Shown here piece by piece: positions 55,999 through 64,000 of a stretch of DNA of 64,000 bases. The stretch is from Arthrobacter alpinus. GTDB taxonomy: Bacteria > Actinomycetota > Actinomycetes > Actinomycetales > Micrococcaceae. The notes beneath the pieces were generated by a model, which ran no database searches, was not told where the DNA came from, and was given only the letters and a program-made list of their open reading frames with translations. The position numbers and the translations under genes are program-made. The stretch's first letter is position 1. Each line of letters opens with the position of its first letter. The stretch covers positions 1,736,001 to 1,800,000 of the forward strand of contig NZ_CP013200.1 of NCBI RefSeq assembly GCF_001445575.1. Direction: 5' to 3'.

Positions 55999-56778
55999 AT
56001 GGAGGTCATCATCCTCCCGACCAGCAAGGAAATTGGGGCGCTTGCCGCCGACTCGATTGAAGCCTTGGTGCGCAACAAGCCCAACGCCGTCATTGGTCTG
56101 GCCACAGGTTCTTCACCGCTGCCCATCTACGACGAGCTGGCTCGTCGCCACGAGGAAGGCCTGAGCTTTGAAGGTGTCAGCGGCTTTGCACTGGATGAGT
56201 ACGTGGGCCTGCCGGTTGGACATTACGAGTCCTACCGTGAAGTGATTCGTCGTGAATTCACCAACCGCGTGGACGTTGCCGCGGAGAATGTTCACGGTCC
56301 CGACGGCGCAAGCGATGACATTGCCGGCGCCTGCCTGGCCTACGAGGCCGCCATTGTTGCTGCCGGCGGCATTGACCTGCAGATCCTCGGCGTTGGCACC
56401 AATGGACACATTGGCTTCAATGAGCCGGGCTCCTCGCTGGCGTCACGCACACGTATCAAGACCCTGGCCGAGCAGACACGCCAGGACAATGCGCGCTTCT
56501 TCGATAACATCGATCAGGTGCCGCACCACGTAGTGACCCAGGGTCTGGGCACCATCATGGATGCCCGCCACGTGGTGCTGGTGGCCTTCGGAGCAGGCAA
56601 GGCTGAGGCCGTGCGTGACTTCGTCGAGGGACCCGTTACGGCAACGTGCCCCGCCTCGGTCCTGCAGTTCCACCCGCGTGCCACCATCATCATTGATGAG
56701 GCCGCAGCCTCCAAGCTTGCCGGCGCGGACACCTACCGCCACGCCTACAACAACAAGCCGAACTGGCAAGGCGTCTAA
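55999..56778 (+). CDS. nagB: Glucosamine-6-phosphate deaminase
   Basis: 259 residues, normal for NagB, which converts glucosamine-6-phosphate to fructose-6-phosphate and ammonia. Motifs: GLATGSSPLPIYDEL (phosphate binding, about residue 35), FALDEYVGL with the catalytic Asp near residue 69, and GVGTNGHIGFNEPGSSL near residues 134-150 with the catalytic His and Glu. GAAAGGAAG is a clear ribosome site. It is not linked to the broken nagA (10 kb away), but both would act downstream of the hexosaminidase at 6.9 kb. Confidence 0.96.
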   Translation: MEVIILPTSKEIGALAADSIEALVRNKPNAVIGLATGSSPLPIYDELARRHEEGLSFEGVSGFALDEYVGLPVGHYESYREVIRREFTNRVDVAAENVHGPDGASDDIAGACLAYEAAIVAAGGIDLQILGVGTNGHIGFNEPGSSLASRTRIKTLAEQTRQDNARFFDNIDQVPHHVVTQGLGTIMDARHVVLVAFGAGKAEAVRDFVEGPVTATCPASVLQFHPRATIIIDEAAASKLAGADTYRHAYNNKPNWQGV

Positions 56779-56789
56779 AGAAAAACCTT

Positions 56790-56832
56790 CGACGGCGGGA
56801 GCCCACCTTCACATCAACGGTGGGCTCCGTCG
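56790..56832 (+). terminator. Terminator after nagB
   Basis: The arm CGACGG-(cg)-GGAGCCCACC (56790-56807) pairs with GGTGGGCTCCGTCG (56819-56832), leaving a small internal bulge. Confidence 0.78.
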
Positions 56833-56877
56833 TTCGCTGCGGGTCCCTCGGCAGCTCTCTTAGCAACACTCCGGAAA

Positions 56878-56931
56878 ACCCTCCCTCACCTTTTGGGGTG
56901 TTTTGCCGGACCCTCCCTCACCTTTTGGGGT
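56878..56931. repeat. 22-bp direct repeat between nagB and the DUF3039 gene
   Basis: ACCCTCCCTCACCTTTTGGG plus GT occurs at 56878-56899 and again at 56910-56931 (period 32). Flanking CCGGAAAAC and GTTTTGCCGG are near inverted copies around the first unit. It has no coding potential and could be part of a dispersed intergenic element. Confidence 0.85.
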
Positions 56932-56997
56932 CTGAAATCACCAGAGGAAAGTTGGTGCCTCGGTGAGTCGCGGACGTGAACACGGTAGACTGGTTTC

Positions 56998-57321
56998 ATG
57001 AGTTTGCCTCCAGATCCTTTCGAAAATGATCCCCTGCACAGCCCCGGTCAGACCGGTGGCTCAACGGCCGTTATTGAACGCCAGGAATTGCGTCAAGAAG
57101 TAGAGCCGGGCGACAGCGAACGGTTCTCGCACTATGTGCGCAAGGAAAAGATCATGGAATCGGCCATGACGGGCGAGCCTGTGATTGCTCTCTGCGGCAA
57201 GGTCTGGACACCCGGACGCGATCCTCAGAAGTTCCCTGTTTGCCCCGAATGCAAAGAGGTTTACGACGGGCTGCGCCCTGAAGGCGGCAAGGGCAAGGGC
57301 CCCAAGAAACCCAAGAAGTAA
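56998..57321 (+). CDS. DUF3039 family protein
   Basis: 107 residues. The core SERFSHYVRKEKIMESAMTG and the metal-type motif ALCGKVWTPGRDPQKFPVC with CPEC (Cys residues near 64, 81 and 84) define DUF3039, a small actinobacterial family of unknown role, possibly zinc-binding. The C-terminus is Lys/Gly-rich (GGKGKGPKKPKK), suggesting nucleic-acid contact. TAGACT ends 6 nt before the ATG. It precedes a helicase gene by 115 nt on the same strand. Confidence 0.88.
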   Translation: MSLPPDPFENDPLHSPGQTGGSTAVIERQELRQEVEPGDSERFSHYVRKEKIMESAMTGEPVIALCGKVWTPGRDPQKFPVCPECKEVYDGLRPEGGKGKGPKKPKK

Positions 57322-57436
57322 CGGGAATCTTAATTCTTAGTGTGACCGGCGAAAAGCCGTTGATTGGCCGTGCCCGGAATTGGGTGCGGAAGCGTGAAAG
57401 AGTGACTTTGACTGTAACAAGGATGGCGGAAATTTC

Positions 57437-59206
57437 GTGACGGAGACATTGTTTGGTGGCCCGTCGCTGCCTCCGGCCTATCCTGAGCGCGCAGCGTGGG
57501 GCACGGCCCAAAAGCTGCGTGCATGGCAGACCGAGGCCATGGAGAAGTACTTCAGCGATAACCCGAAGGACTTCTTGGCGGTGGCAACACCCGGTGCCGG
57601 AAAGACCACGTTTGCCCTGCACATCGCTACCCAGTTGATCGCCCGAGGGATGATCAACCGGGTCACCATCGTCACCCCCACGGACCACCTCAAGCGCCAG
57701 TGGGCTGATGCCGCGGCACGCGTGGGAATCGCCATTGACCCCAACTTCAAGAATGCTGATGGCCGCCACGGCAAAGGCTTCATTGGTGTGGCCGTGACGT
57801 ACGCACAGGTTGCCAGCAAACCTTTGCTGCACCGGGCCAAGACGGAAGCCGCTAAAACGCTTGTCATCATGGATGAAATTCACCACGGCGGTGACGCACT
57901 GTCCTGGGGCGACGGTATCCGCGAGGCCTTCGATCCTGCTGCTCGCCGGCTTGCCCTGACAGGTACCCCGTTCCGATCCGACACCGCGGCCATTCCGTTT
58001 GTGGAATACGCCGAGGACAAGGACGGTATCCGCCGGTCCAAGGCCGACTACACCTATGGCTACGGCGAAGCACTGAAGGACCATGTGGTCCGTCCTGTCA
58101 TGTTCATGGCGTACTCGGGTCAGATGCGGTGGCGCACCAGTGCCGGCGAGGAAATGGCTGCGAGCCTAGGCGAAGCCGTCACGAAGGACGTTACTGCTCA
58201 TGCGTGGCGTACCGCACTGAACCCTGATGGGCAGTGGATTCCGGCCGTTCTGGCGGCCGCTGACAAACGACTCACCGAAGTACGCCGGGCGGTCCCCGAC
58301 GCTGGCGCCATGGTGATCGCAACAGATCACGAGGACGCGCGCGCTTACGCCGCCGAGTTGAAGAAGATCACCGGAGAATCGCCCACGGTGATCCTCTCCG
58401 ATGACTCCAAGGCCTCTGACAAGATTGACGCCTTTTCCGCTGGCGATAAGCGCTGGATGGTGGCGGTGCGCATGGTCTCCGAAGGCGTTGACGTGCCCCG
58501 TCTGGCCGTTGGCGTGTATGCGACATCGACGGCCACACCGTTGTTCTTTGCCCAGGCCGTAGGCCGTTTCGTGCGCGCCCGCAAAAGGGGAGAGACGGCG
58601 TCGATCTTCCTGCCGTCAGTGCCGAACCTGATGGAACTCGCCAACCAGCTGGAGCTGGAGCGTGACCACGCCCTGGACCGCCCCGACAAGGATCCCGACG
58701 GGTTCATGGAGGAAGACGATGAGATGGAGGAGGCCAACCGCGAGGAGAAAGCCTCTGACACGCTGGAGAAATTCAAGTTCGAAGCCCTCGAGTCCCAGGC
58801 CTCGTTTGACCGCGTGTTGTTCGACGGCGGTGAATTCGGCACAGGCGGTGCTATTGGCAGCGAAGACGAACTGGACTTCCTTGGTATTCCCGGGCTGCTC
58901 GACGCCGATCAGATGGGACTGTTGCTGCGCCAGCGCCAGGCCGATCAGCAAACGCGCAAGCGCAAGAAAGCCCCAGCGGCAGAGCCCGAAGCCCCGCCGC
59001 TGATTGACCACCGCATGTTGATGGACCTGCGCGGAGAACTGGCCAAGAACGTTTCAGCATGGAGTGCCCGCTCCGGTATGCCCCACGGCATGGTGCACAG
59101 CGAACTGCGCCGCATCTGCGGTGGGCCCGCCGTGGCTCAGGCCAATGAGGCGCAGCTGCAGACCCGCATGAAGAAGTTGCAAGACTGGTTCATCGGCCGC
59201 AAATAA
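57437..59206 (+). CDS. DEAD/DEAH-type superfamily 2 helicase
   Basis: 589 residues. Motif I is ATPGAGKTTFALH near residue 51, motif II is MDEIHHGGD near residue 148, motif III region is LALTGTPFRSD, motif V is VSEGVDVPRL and motif VI is QAVGRFVRARKRG near residue 378, a UvrB/RecG-like SF2 core resembling XPB-type or restriction-type helicases. The C-terminal ~150 residues are charged and helical with an acidic run (EEDDEMEEANREE). The start is GTG 57437 with GGCGGAAA upstream. The family occurs beside DUF3039 in related genomes, to my recollection. The substrate is unknown. Confidence 0.85.
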   Translation: MTETLFGGPSLPPAYPERAAWGTAQKLRAWQTEAMEKYFSDNPKDFLAVATPGAGKTTFALHIATQLIARGMINRVTIVTPTDHLKRQWADAAARVGIAIDPNFKNADGRHGKGFIGVAVTYAQVASKPLLHRAKTEAAKTLVIMDEIHHGGDALSWGDGIREAFDPAARRLALTGTPFRSDTAAIPFVEYAEDKDGIRRSKADYTYGYGEALKDHVVRPVMFMAYSGQMRWRTSAGEEMAASLGEAVTKDVTAHAWRTALNPDGQWIPAVLAAADKRLTEVRRAVPDAGAMVIATDHEDARAYAAELKKITGESPTVILSDDSKASDKIDAFSAGDKRWMVAVRMVSEGVDVPRLAVGVYATSTATPLFFAQAVGRFVRARKRGETASIFLPSVPNLMELANQLELERDHALDRPDKDPDGFMEEDDEMEEANREEKASDTLEKFKFEALESQASFDRVLFDGGEFGTGGAIGSEDELDFLGIPGLLDADQMGLLLRQRQADQQTRKRKKAPAAEPEAPPLIDHRMLMDLRGELAKNVSAWSARSGMPHGMVHSELRRICGGPAVAQANEAQLQTRMKKLQDWFIGRK

Positions 59207-59335
59207 CGCGACAGGAGGCGCAGGGGCCGGAATTCCCTCGCGGGCAGTAAGATTTACTCGGTCGCTGGGCGACCTTGAAAATCCATCCCCGCTCCGGGAA
59301 TCCCGGCTCCTGATGTTTGTCCCGGACCTGCGCCG

Positions 59336-59953
59336 CTACTTGAGCTCTACGCCAGCGTCTTCGAGCTCTTCGAGGGCTTCTTCGCTGGCGTCATCGTCCA
59401 CGCCCGCCACGTAGTCACGTAACACTGTGGTGTTGTAACCGGCATTGATGGCGTCCAAGGCGGTGGCGCGGACGCAGTGATCCGTGGCGATGCCGACGAT
59501 GACGACATCGTCGACGTCGTTCTCGCGCAGCCAGTCATCCAGGCTGGTAGGGGCGTCGCCGTCCTCATCGACTGATTCGTGAGCTTCGCGTTCGCCCACG
59601 GCGACCTCGTCCTCAGGGGCGAGCAATCCATCGAAACCTGAGTAGGCGGCGTCGAACTTGCCTTTGCGGAAGTACGCGTCAATGTCCTCGGTGTCCAAGT
59701 TGCGGTGCAACGCTGCTCCCTTGCTGCCCGCCACACAGTGCACGGGCCAGCTCGTGACATAGTCCGGGGTCTCGGAGAAATGCGTTCCGGGATCAATGTG
59801 CCAGTCCTGAGTGGCCACGATGAAATCGAAGTCCGTAGCCTCGGACAATAGTTCGGTGATCTCAGTGGCGAGGTCGGCCCCGCCGGTGACAGCTAGTGAG
59901 CCGCCTTCACAGAAATCGTTCTGTACGTCAACAATGATGAGGGCCTTGGCCAT
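59336..59953 (-). CDS. pncA: Nicotinamidase
   Basis: A 205-residue isochorismatase-fold amidase converting nicotinamide to nicotinate for NAD salvage. The catalytic Asp is in VDVQNDFCEGGSLAVTGG near residue 9, DWHIDPGTHFS carries metal-binding residues, Lys is in FRKGKFDAAYSGF, and the nucleophilic Cys is in GIATDHCVRATALDA near residue 162. An insertion of about 25 acidic residues (about 117-140) precedes the last motif. pncB lies 10 nt upstream on the same strand, so pncB and pncA form a salvage operon. AAAGGA precedes the ATG. Confidence 0.95.
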   Translation of the reverse strand: MAKALIIVDVQNDFCEGGSLAVTGGADLATEITELLSEATDFDFIVATQDWHIDPGTHFSETPDYVTSWPVHCVAGSKGAALHRNLDTEDIDAYFRKGKFDAAYSGFDGLLAPEDEVAVGEREAHESVDEDGDAPTSLDDWLRENDVDDVVIVGIATDHCVRATALDAINAGYNTTVLRDYVAGVDDDASEEALEELEDAGVELK

Positions 59954-59963
59954 GGGGTGTCCT

Positions 59964-61316
59964 TTACTTCGCTACTGCAATTGCTTGTTCGTATTCGGTG
60001 GGGATGACTGGTTCCCCGCGCTGGAGCCTGCGTGCAGCTCCAGGCATTTCTGCCATGGAAGCCGTGTGGCGGGCGGTGGCCCGCACCACGCCTTCTGCTC
60101 CGGTCCAACCGGGTGCCAGCACGCCGTCGTTCATGAATTCTGCCAGCAACGGGCGGTCATTGGCATCTGCCTCGGGGCGGTGGCCGATGCCAATGACCTC
60201 GGCGGTGGCAATGCCGGAATCGTTCAGACGGCGCATGGCGTACTTGCGCCCGCCAACACTGGCCTTGCCCTTGGCAGCCTTGGCGACAGAAACAAACTCG
60301 CCGTCATCTCCTTCGCGGGAAACCAATTTGTACACCATCGACGCCGTGGGGGCGCCCGAGCCGGTCACGAGCGAGGTGCCCACGCCGTAGGAATCCACGG
60401 GCGCGGCGGCCAGCGCTGCGATAGCGAACTCGTCCAGGTCGCTCGTGACGGTGATGCGCGTGTTCGTGTTGCCAAGCGAGTCCAGCAAGGCGCGAACATC
60501 CCGCGCCTGGGCGAGCAGATCGCCCGAGTCCAACCGCACCCCGCCCAAGGCTGGGCCAGCGATTGCGACGGCCTTACGGACGGCCGCTTCGACGTCGTAC
60601 GTGTCAACCAACAGCGTGGTGCCGGCTCCCATGGAACCGATCTGGGCGCGGAACGCCTCCTCCTCGGAATCGTGCAGGAGCGTGAAGGAATGGGCGGCGG
60701 TGCCCTGGGTAAGGACGCCGTAACGCAGGCCGGCTTCGAGGTTGGAGGTGCTGTTGAAACCGGCAATCACGGCGGCGCGCGAGGCAGCCACGGCGGATTC
60801 CTCATGCGTGCGCCGAGAACCCATCTCAATGCACGGGCGGGCACCGGCGGCACCAATCATCCGCGACGCTGCCGAGGCAATGGCGGAGTCGTGATTCAGA
60901 ATGGAGAGCACGTACGTTTCCAGGATGCAGGCCTCGGCAAACGTGGATTCAATGGTCAAAATGGGCGAATTCGGGAAGTAAAGTTCGCCCTCTGCATAAC
61001 CGTAGATATGCCCGGAGAACTTGAAATCGGCCAACCAAGACAACGTTTCGTCGTTGACAACGTTGTTTTGGGCCAGGAAATTCAGCTCGTCAGGGCCAAA
61101 GCGGAACTGTTCCAGACCTTCCAAAATACGGCCCGTTCCGCCAACAACTCCATAGCGGCGGCCGTCGGGCAGGCGCCGAGCGAACGCCTCGAACACACTG
61201 CGGCGGTGGGCGGCACCGGAGTGCAGTGCAGCCTGAAGCATGGTCAGCTCGTAGTGATCTGTAAACAGTGATGTGCGGGGCTGGCCCCAGCTTGATGGAG
61301 TAGTCACAGAATTCAC
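59964..61316 (-). CDS. pncB: Nicotinate phosphoribosyltransferase
   Basis: 450 residues; makes nicotinate mononucleotide from nicotinate and PRPP, following PncA. Recognisable parts are LFTDHYELTMLQAAL at the N-terminus, RMIGAAGARPCIEMGSRRTHEES around residue 155-180, and GVRLDSGDLLAQARDVR near residue 258. The start is GTG 61316 or GTG 61307. The upstream 28 nt to clpS contain both promoters. Pairing with pncA gives a two-step Preiss-Handler entry. Confidence 0.95.
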   Translation of the reverse strand: MNSVTTPSSWGQPRTSLFTDHYELTMLQAALHSGAAHRRSVFEAFARRLPDGRRYGVVGGTGRILEGLEQFRFGPDELNFLAQNNVVNDETLSWLADFKFSGHIYGYAEGELYFPNSPILTIESTFAEACILETYVLSILNHDSAIASAASRMIGAAGARPCIEMGSRRTHEESAVAASRAAVIAGFNSTSNLEAGLRYGVLTQGTAAHSFTLLHDSEEEAFRAQIGSMGAGTTLLVDTYDVEAAVRKAVAIAGPALGGVRLDSGDLLAQARDVRALLDSLGNTNTRITVTSDLDEFAIAALAAAPVDSYGVGTSLVTGSGAPTASMVYKLVSREGDDGEFVSVAKAAKGKASVGGRKYAMRRLNDSGIATAEVIGIGHRPEADANDRPLLAEFMNDGVLAPGWTGAEGVVRATARHTASMAEMPGAARRLQRGEPVIPTEYEQAIAVAK

Positions 61317-61344
61317 TTTAGTGGGGCAACACTAGAATGGACAT

Positions 61345-61650
61345 ATGAGTGTCAGCACAGCCCCGGAAACAGACCGGGAAGTATCAACGCGCGAACTCAT
61401 CTCCCCGGACATCCCCTGGGAATTAATCGTGTGGAACGACCCGGTTAATTTGATGAGCTACGTCAGTTACGTCTTCCAAAGTTATTTTGGCTATTCAGAG
61501 GCAAAGGCGGCGAAATTAATGCTGGAGGTCCACACCGAGGGTAAATCCGCGGTGGCCCATGGGTCCAAGGAAAAGATGGAGGCCCACGCCGTTGCCATGC
61601 ACGGATTTGGCCTCTGGGCGACAGTTCAGAAGGGCGGCCCCCGTGGCTAA
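61345..61650 (+). CDS. clpS: ATP-dependent Clp protease adaptor ClpS
   Basis: 101 residues. ClpS delivers N-degron proteins to ClpC/ClpA. The conserved core is PWELIVWNDPVNLMSYVSYV (Asn-Asp pocket) and MLEVHTEGKSAVAHGSKEKME, with the N-degron-binding His. Mycobacteria and related groups have it next to DUF2017 as here. TAGAAT ends 6 nt before the ATG, a strong leaderless arrangement. The stop overlaps the GTG start of the next gene, indicating coupling. Confidence 0.95.
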   Translation: MSVSTAPETDREVSTRELISPDIPWELIVWNDPVNLMSYVSYVFQSYFGYSEAKAAKLMLEVHTEGKSAVAHGSKEKMEAHAVAMHGFGLWATVQKGGPRG

Positions 61651-62209
61651 GGCCTTCTCCGCCGGCCGTCGCGGCATCACCGGTTTCTTAGAACCCGCCG
61701 AACGCGACCTTCTGCGCAAGCTTTTCACCGACATCATCACCATGCTCGAACCGGACACCCCGGCGCATGAGGACCCGTTGGCAGCCCTGATTGGCCTGGA
61801 CATGGACGTTTCTGTGCCCGTGGATCCCGCTCTCTTGCGGCTCCTGCCTGACGCTGTGAAGAACGACGCCGACTCCGCCCTTGAATTCCGTCAGCTCACC
61901 GAACGCTCGCTGCGAGAAACGAAGATTGGTGCCCTCCGTGCGGCCTCCTTGGGGTTGGAGAGCGACAAGCTGGTCTTGAATGCCGAAGGCGCCAAGCTGT
62001 GGGCCATGGCCCTGAACGATGTTCGGCTGGTGCTGGCCGAAAGGTTGGAAATTCGGGACGAGGAAGATGCCGAGCGGATCCATGAGGTGCAGGACTGGGG
62101 TGACGCGGACGACGTCGAAAGTTACCTTTCACTGGTCTACAACTTTGTCTCCTGGCTCCAAGAAAGCCTGGTTCAAGCCATGCTGTCAGCCATGGCGCGC
62201 AGCAAATAG
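61643..62209 (+). CDS. DUF2017 family protein
   Basis: 188 residues from GTG 61643, overlapping clpS by 8 nt. The sequence FLEPAERDLLRKLFTDIITML near the N-terminus and VQDWGDADDVESYLSLVYNF near the C-terminus are typical of DUF2017, an alpha-helical actinobacterial family always beside clpS. It has no catalytic motif. A role in proteolysis is suggested only by the coupling. Confidence 0.9.
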   Translation: MAKAFSAGRRGITGFLEPAERDLLRKLFTDIITMLEPDTPAHEDPLAALIGLDMDVSVPVDPALLRLLPDAVKNDADSALEFRQLTERSLRETKIGALRAASLGLESDKLVLNAEGAKLWAMALNDVRLVLAERLEIRDEEDAERIHEVQDWGDADDVESYLSLVYNFVSWLQESLVQAMLSAMARSK

Positions 62210-62293
62210 GGCCGCGTGCAGCGTCGAGCAGAAAATTGTGTCATTGGGCGCAATTAATACTGTCGGGGCTACAAACGAACTATTGTTGAATCG

Positions 62294-63331
62294 ATGATGA
62301 GCACACAATCAGCCAATCCCCAGTACACATCCGCCATGAGCGCGCAGGCTAGCGTCGTGGCGGATCGGCCCATCGGAATTTTCGATTCTGGGGTTGGGGG
62401 ATTGACTGTGGCCCGTGCGGTGATTGATCAGCTCCCCAACGAGTCCATCCTGTATGTGGGCGACACGGCCAAGGGGCCCTATGGGCCGCTGCCGATCGCC
62501 GAGGTACGCGCCAATGCGCTCGGGGTCATGGATGAATTGGTTGATTCGGGTGTCAAGCTTCTGGTCATAGCGTGCAACTCAGCGTCCGCGGCCGTGCTGC
62601 GCGACGCCCGGGAACGCTACACGGCCCGCTATGGAATTCCAGTCATCGAGGTCATTCAGCCGGCCGTGCGCCGCGCCGTTGCCGCTACCCGGACCGGCAA
62701 CGTTGGCGTCATTGGCACCGTGGCGACGGTGGGCTCGCGCGCCTATAACGACACCTTTGCTGCAGCCCCGGATCTGACCATCACCTCCGTTGCCTGCCCC
62801 GATTTTGTGCGGTTCGTTGAATCGGGCATCACCGCCGGCCCGGAGTTGCTGACCACGGCCCAAAGGTATTTGGCCCCACTCAAAGAGGCTGGCGTGGACA
62901 CCCTGGTGCTTGGCTGCACCCACTACCCGCTGCTGACGGGTGTTATTTCCTTTGTCATGGGCGATTCCGTGACACTGGTTTCCAGCGCCGAAGAAACCGC
63001 CAAGGATGTCTATAAGGCCTTAGTGACCCACGATCTGGAACGTGTTTCACGGTCGGCACCTACCCACCAATTTCTCTCCACTGGCGACGCTGACAGCTTC
63101 GGCATCCTGGCCCGGCGCTTCTTGGGCCCGGAGGTGCGCGGCGTCGAGCAGGTCAGCCACGTGTCAGCGCATTACCCCACCGGCGCACTGGCACGGATTA
63201 CCCCCGACATGATTGCCGCCGCCCGGCAAAATTCCTCCGGTGTGGCAGTCACACAGCACTCTAATTTTGTTTTGGAGGAATCCATGGGCAGACTGGCTGT
63301 TCCGGGAAATGTTGCGGGGGAGCGAACATGA
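62294..63331 (+). CDS. murI: Glutamate racemase
   Basis: 345 residues; makes D-glutamate for peptidoglycan. Key motifs: [17 protein letters not shown] near residue 28, the first catalytic Cys in VIACNSASA near residue 96, and the second in [11 protein letters not shown] near residue 209. The first ~25 residues ([20 protein letters not shown]) are extra, with an in-frame ATG at about 62336 as an alternative start. TATTGT ends 7 nt before ATG 62294. The stop overlaps the next gene (ATGA). Confidence 0.96.
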   Translation: MMSTQSANPQYTSAMSAQASVVADRPIGIFDSGVGGLTVARAVIDQLPNESILYVGDTAKGPYGPLPIAEVRANALGVMDELVDSGVKLLVIACNSASAAVLRDARERYTARYGIPVIEVIQPAVRRAVAATRTGNVGVIGTVATVGSRAYNDTFAAAPDLTITSVACPDFVRFVESGITAGPELLTTAQRYLAPLKEAGVDTLVLGCTHYPLLTGVISFVMGDSVTLVSSAEETAKDVYKALVTHDLERVSRSAPTHQFLSTGDADSFGILARRFLGPEVRGVEQVSHVSAHYPTGALARITPDMIAAARQNSSGVAVTQHSNFVLEESMGRLAVPGNVAGERT

Positions 63332-64000
63332 AGTTAACGATTGTTGGATGTAGCGGGTCCTTTCCCGGTCCGGCGTCGCCCGCGTCCTGTTACCTGCTCA
63401 CAGCGCACGACGGCGTTCGGCCGTGGCGAGTGCTCATTGATTTGGGCAGCGGCGCTTTGGGGGCGGCGCAGAAATACATGGATCTTGAGGACATCGACGC
63501 GATTTTCCTCAGCCACCTTCACCCCGACCACTGCATGGATTTGTGCGGCCTACATGTGGCTGTCCGCTGGAACCCGGAGGGCTGGCATCGGGGCCGAATC
63601 CAAGTCTGGGGACCGGCAGAAACAGCGGATCGGCTCGCCACCGCTTATGGGCTGGACCTAGATCCGGGCATGCGCGAAGAATTTGATTTCATCAACTGGG
63701 CCGAGCGCGAACCAGTCACGGTGGGCCCGTTTAAGGTCACTCCCTATTCAGTCAACCATCCCACTCCCGAGGCCTATGCGCTGCGGGTGGAGGTCACCGA
63801 GTACGACGGCACCGGCATGGACCGCACCGCCGTCCTGACGTACTCAGGTGACACTGACAGTTGTCAGGCCCTAGAAGATGCCGCCCAGAACGCGGACTTC
63901 TTCTTGTGCGAAGCGGCATTCATTGAAGGCCGTGATGACAACATCAAGGACGTCCACCTCACCGGAAAACGTGCTGGGGAAGCCGCAGCGCGGGCCAATG
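63328..64000 (+). CDS. Metallo-beta-lactamase-fold hydrolase (partial, runs off the window)
   Basis: At least 224 residues, continuing past 64000. The start is ATG 63328, overlapping the murI stop. It is a ribonuclease-Z/elaC-like MBL fold: [20 protein letters not shown] at the N-terminus, metal motif [11 protein letters not shown] near residue 63, [14 protein letters not shown], then [15 protein letters not shown] and CEAAFIEGR. Position just after murI matches mycobacterial Rv1339, reported as an atypical class II cAMP phosphodiesterase. That activity is inferred, not shown, and other MBL roles remain possible. Confidence 0.88.
   Translation, partial: MKLTIVGCSGSFPGPASPASCYLLTAHDGVRPWRVLIDLGSGALGAAQKYMDLEDIDAIFLSHLHPDHCMDLCGLHVAVRWNPEGWHRGRIQVWGPAETADRLATAYGLDLDPGMREEFDFINWAEREPVTVGPFKVTPYSVNHPTPEAYALRVEVTEYDGTGMDRTAVLTYSGDTDSCQALEDAAQNADFFLCEAAFIEGRDDNIKDVHLTGKRAGEAAARAN

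Noticed and set aside
59811..61271. 486-codon open frame on the plus strand over pncA/pncB
   Set aside because: It is antisense to well-supported pncB, has no recognisable domain and a low-complexity composition.

Overview
The window is a contiguous chromosomal segment of a high-GC actinobacterium, most likely a member of the Micrococcaceae (Arthrobacter or a close relative). The evidence is high-GC codon use, an actinobacterial Rho with an Arg/Asn-rich insertion, NucS, DUF2550, DUF2017 and DUF3039 proteins, a ClpS-DUF2017 pair, a DUF222/HNH protein, and a class-E (LAXTG-type) sorting signal. Gene order from argS to the metallo-beta-lactamase-fold gene at the right edge follows the backbone I recall for Mycobacterium tuberculosis Rv1292 to Rv1339 (argS-lysA-hom-thrC-thrB-rho-prfA-prmC-sua5-wecA-atpI-atpBEFHAGDC-DUF2550, then nucS, a thioredoxin/TPR protein, pncB-clpS-DUF2017-murI-MBL). 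Here rpmE is missing between rho and prfA, and several accessory genes are inserted.

Layout. 1-11.9 kb is accessory: the N-terminus of an HrpA helicase, a membrane protein, a divergent MarR/EamA pair with a twin-palindrome operator, a DUF222-HNH protein, a methyltransferase, a large secreted and wall-anchored GH20 hexosaminidase, a GH1 beta-glucosidase and tRNA-Arg(CCG). 11.9-13.2 kb holds an MFS transporter. 13.4-19.9 kb holds argS, lysA and the threonine genes. 20.3-25.9 kb holds rho, prfA, prmC and the TsaC/Sua5 gene. 25.9-32 kb is a surface-glycan cluster (epimerase, two GT2 enzymes, a CapD-like dehydratase, a WecA-like transferase). 32.2-40.2 kb is the complete F-type ATP synthase operon with large intergenic hairpins. 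40.2-44.6 kb holds DUF2550 and a membrane esterase coupled to an MprF-like lysyl-phosphatidylglycerol synthetase. 44.7-49.7 kb holds a cold-shock protein, a broken nagA, nucS, a small Zn-ribbon-like protein, an alpha/beta hydrolase and an AI-2E-family permease. 49.9-59.2 kb holds a large three-membrane-segment protein, a thioredoxin/TPR protein, an ABC transporter, nagB, DUF3039 and a helicase. 59.3-64 kb holds pncA, pncB, clpS, DUF2017, murI and an MBL-fold enzyme.

Two patterns run across the whole window. First, many genes have an actinobacterial -10 hexamer (TANNNT-like) ending exactly 6 or 7 nt before the start codon and no ribosome-binding site, which points to leaderless transcripts at about 16 loci. 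Second, three genes (thrB, one GT2 gene and nagA) are broken by a total of five single-base losses, each in a short G or C run. Either the assembly systematically drops G/C homopolymer bases or these genes are truly decaying; error looks more likely because thrB sits in an otherwise intact threonine pathway.

Functionally, the window combines aspartate-family amino-acid synthesis, translation termination (RF1 and its methylase), energy generation, NAD salvage, amino-sugar catabolism (GH20, nagA, nagB) and envelope modification (glycan cluster, MprF/esterase).
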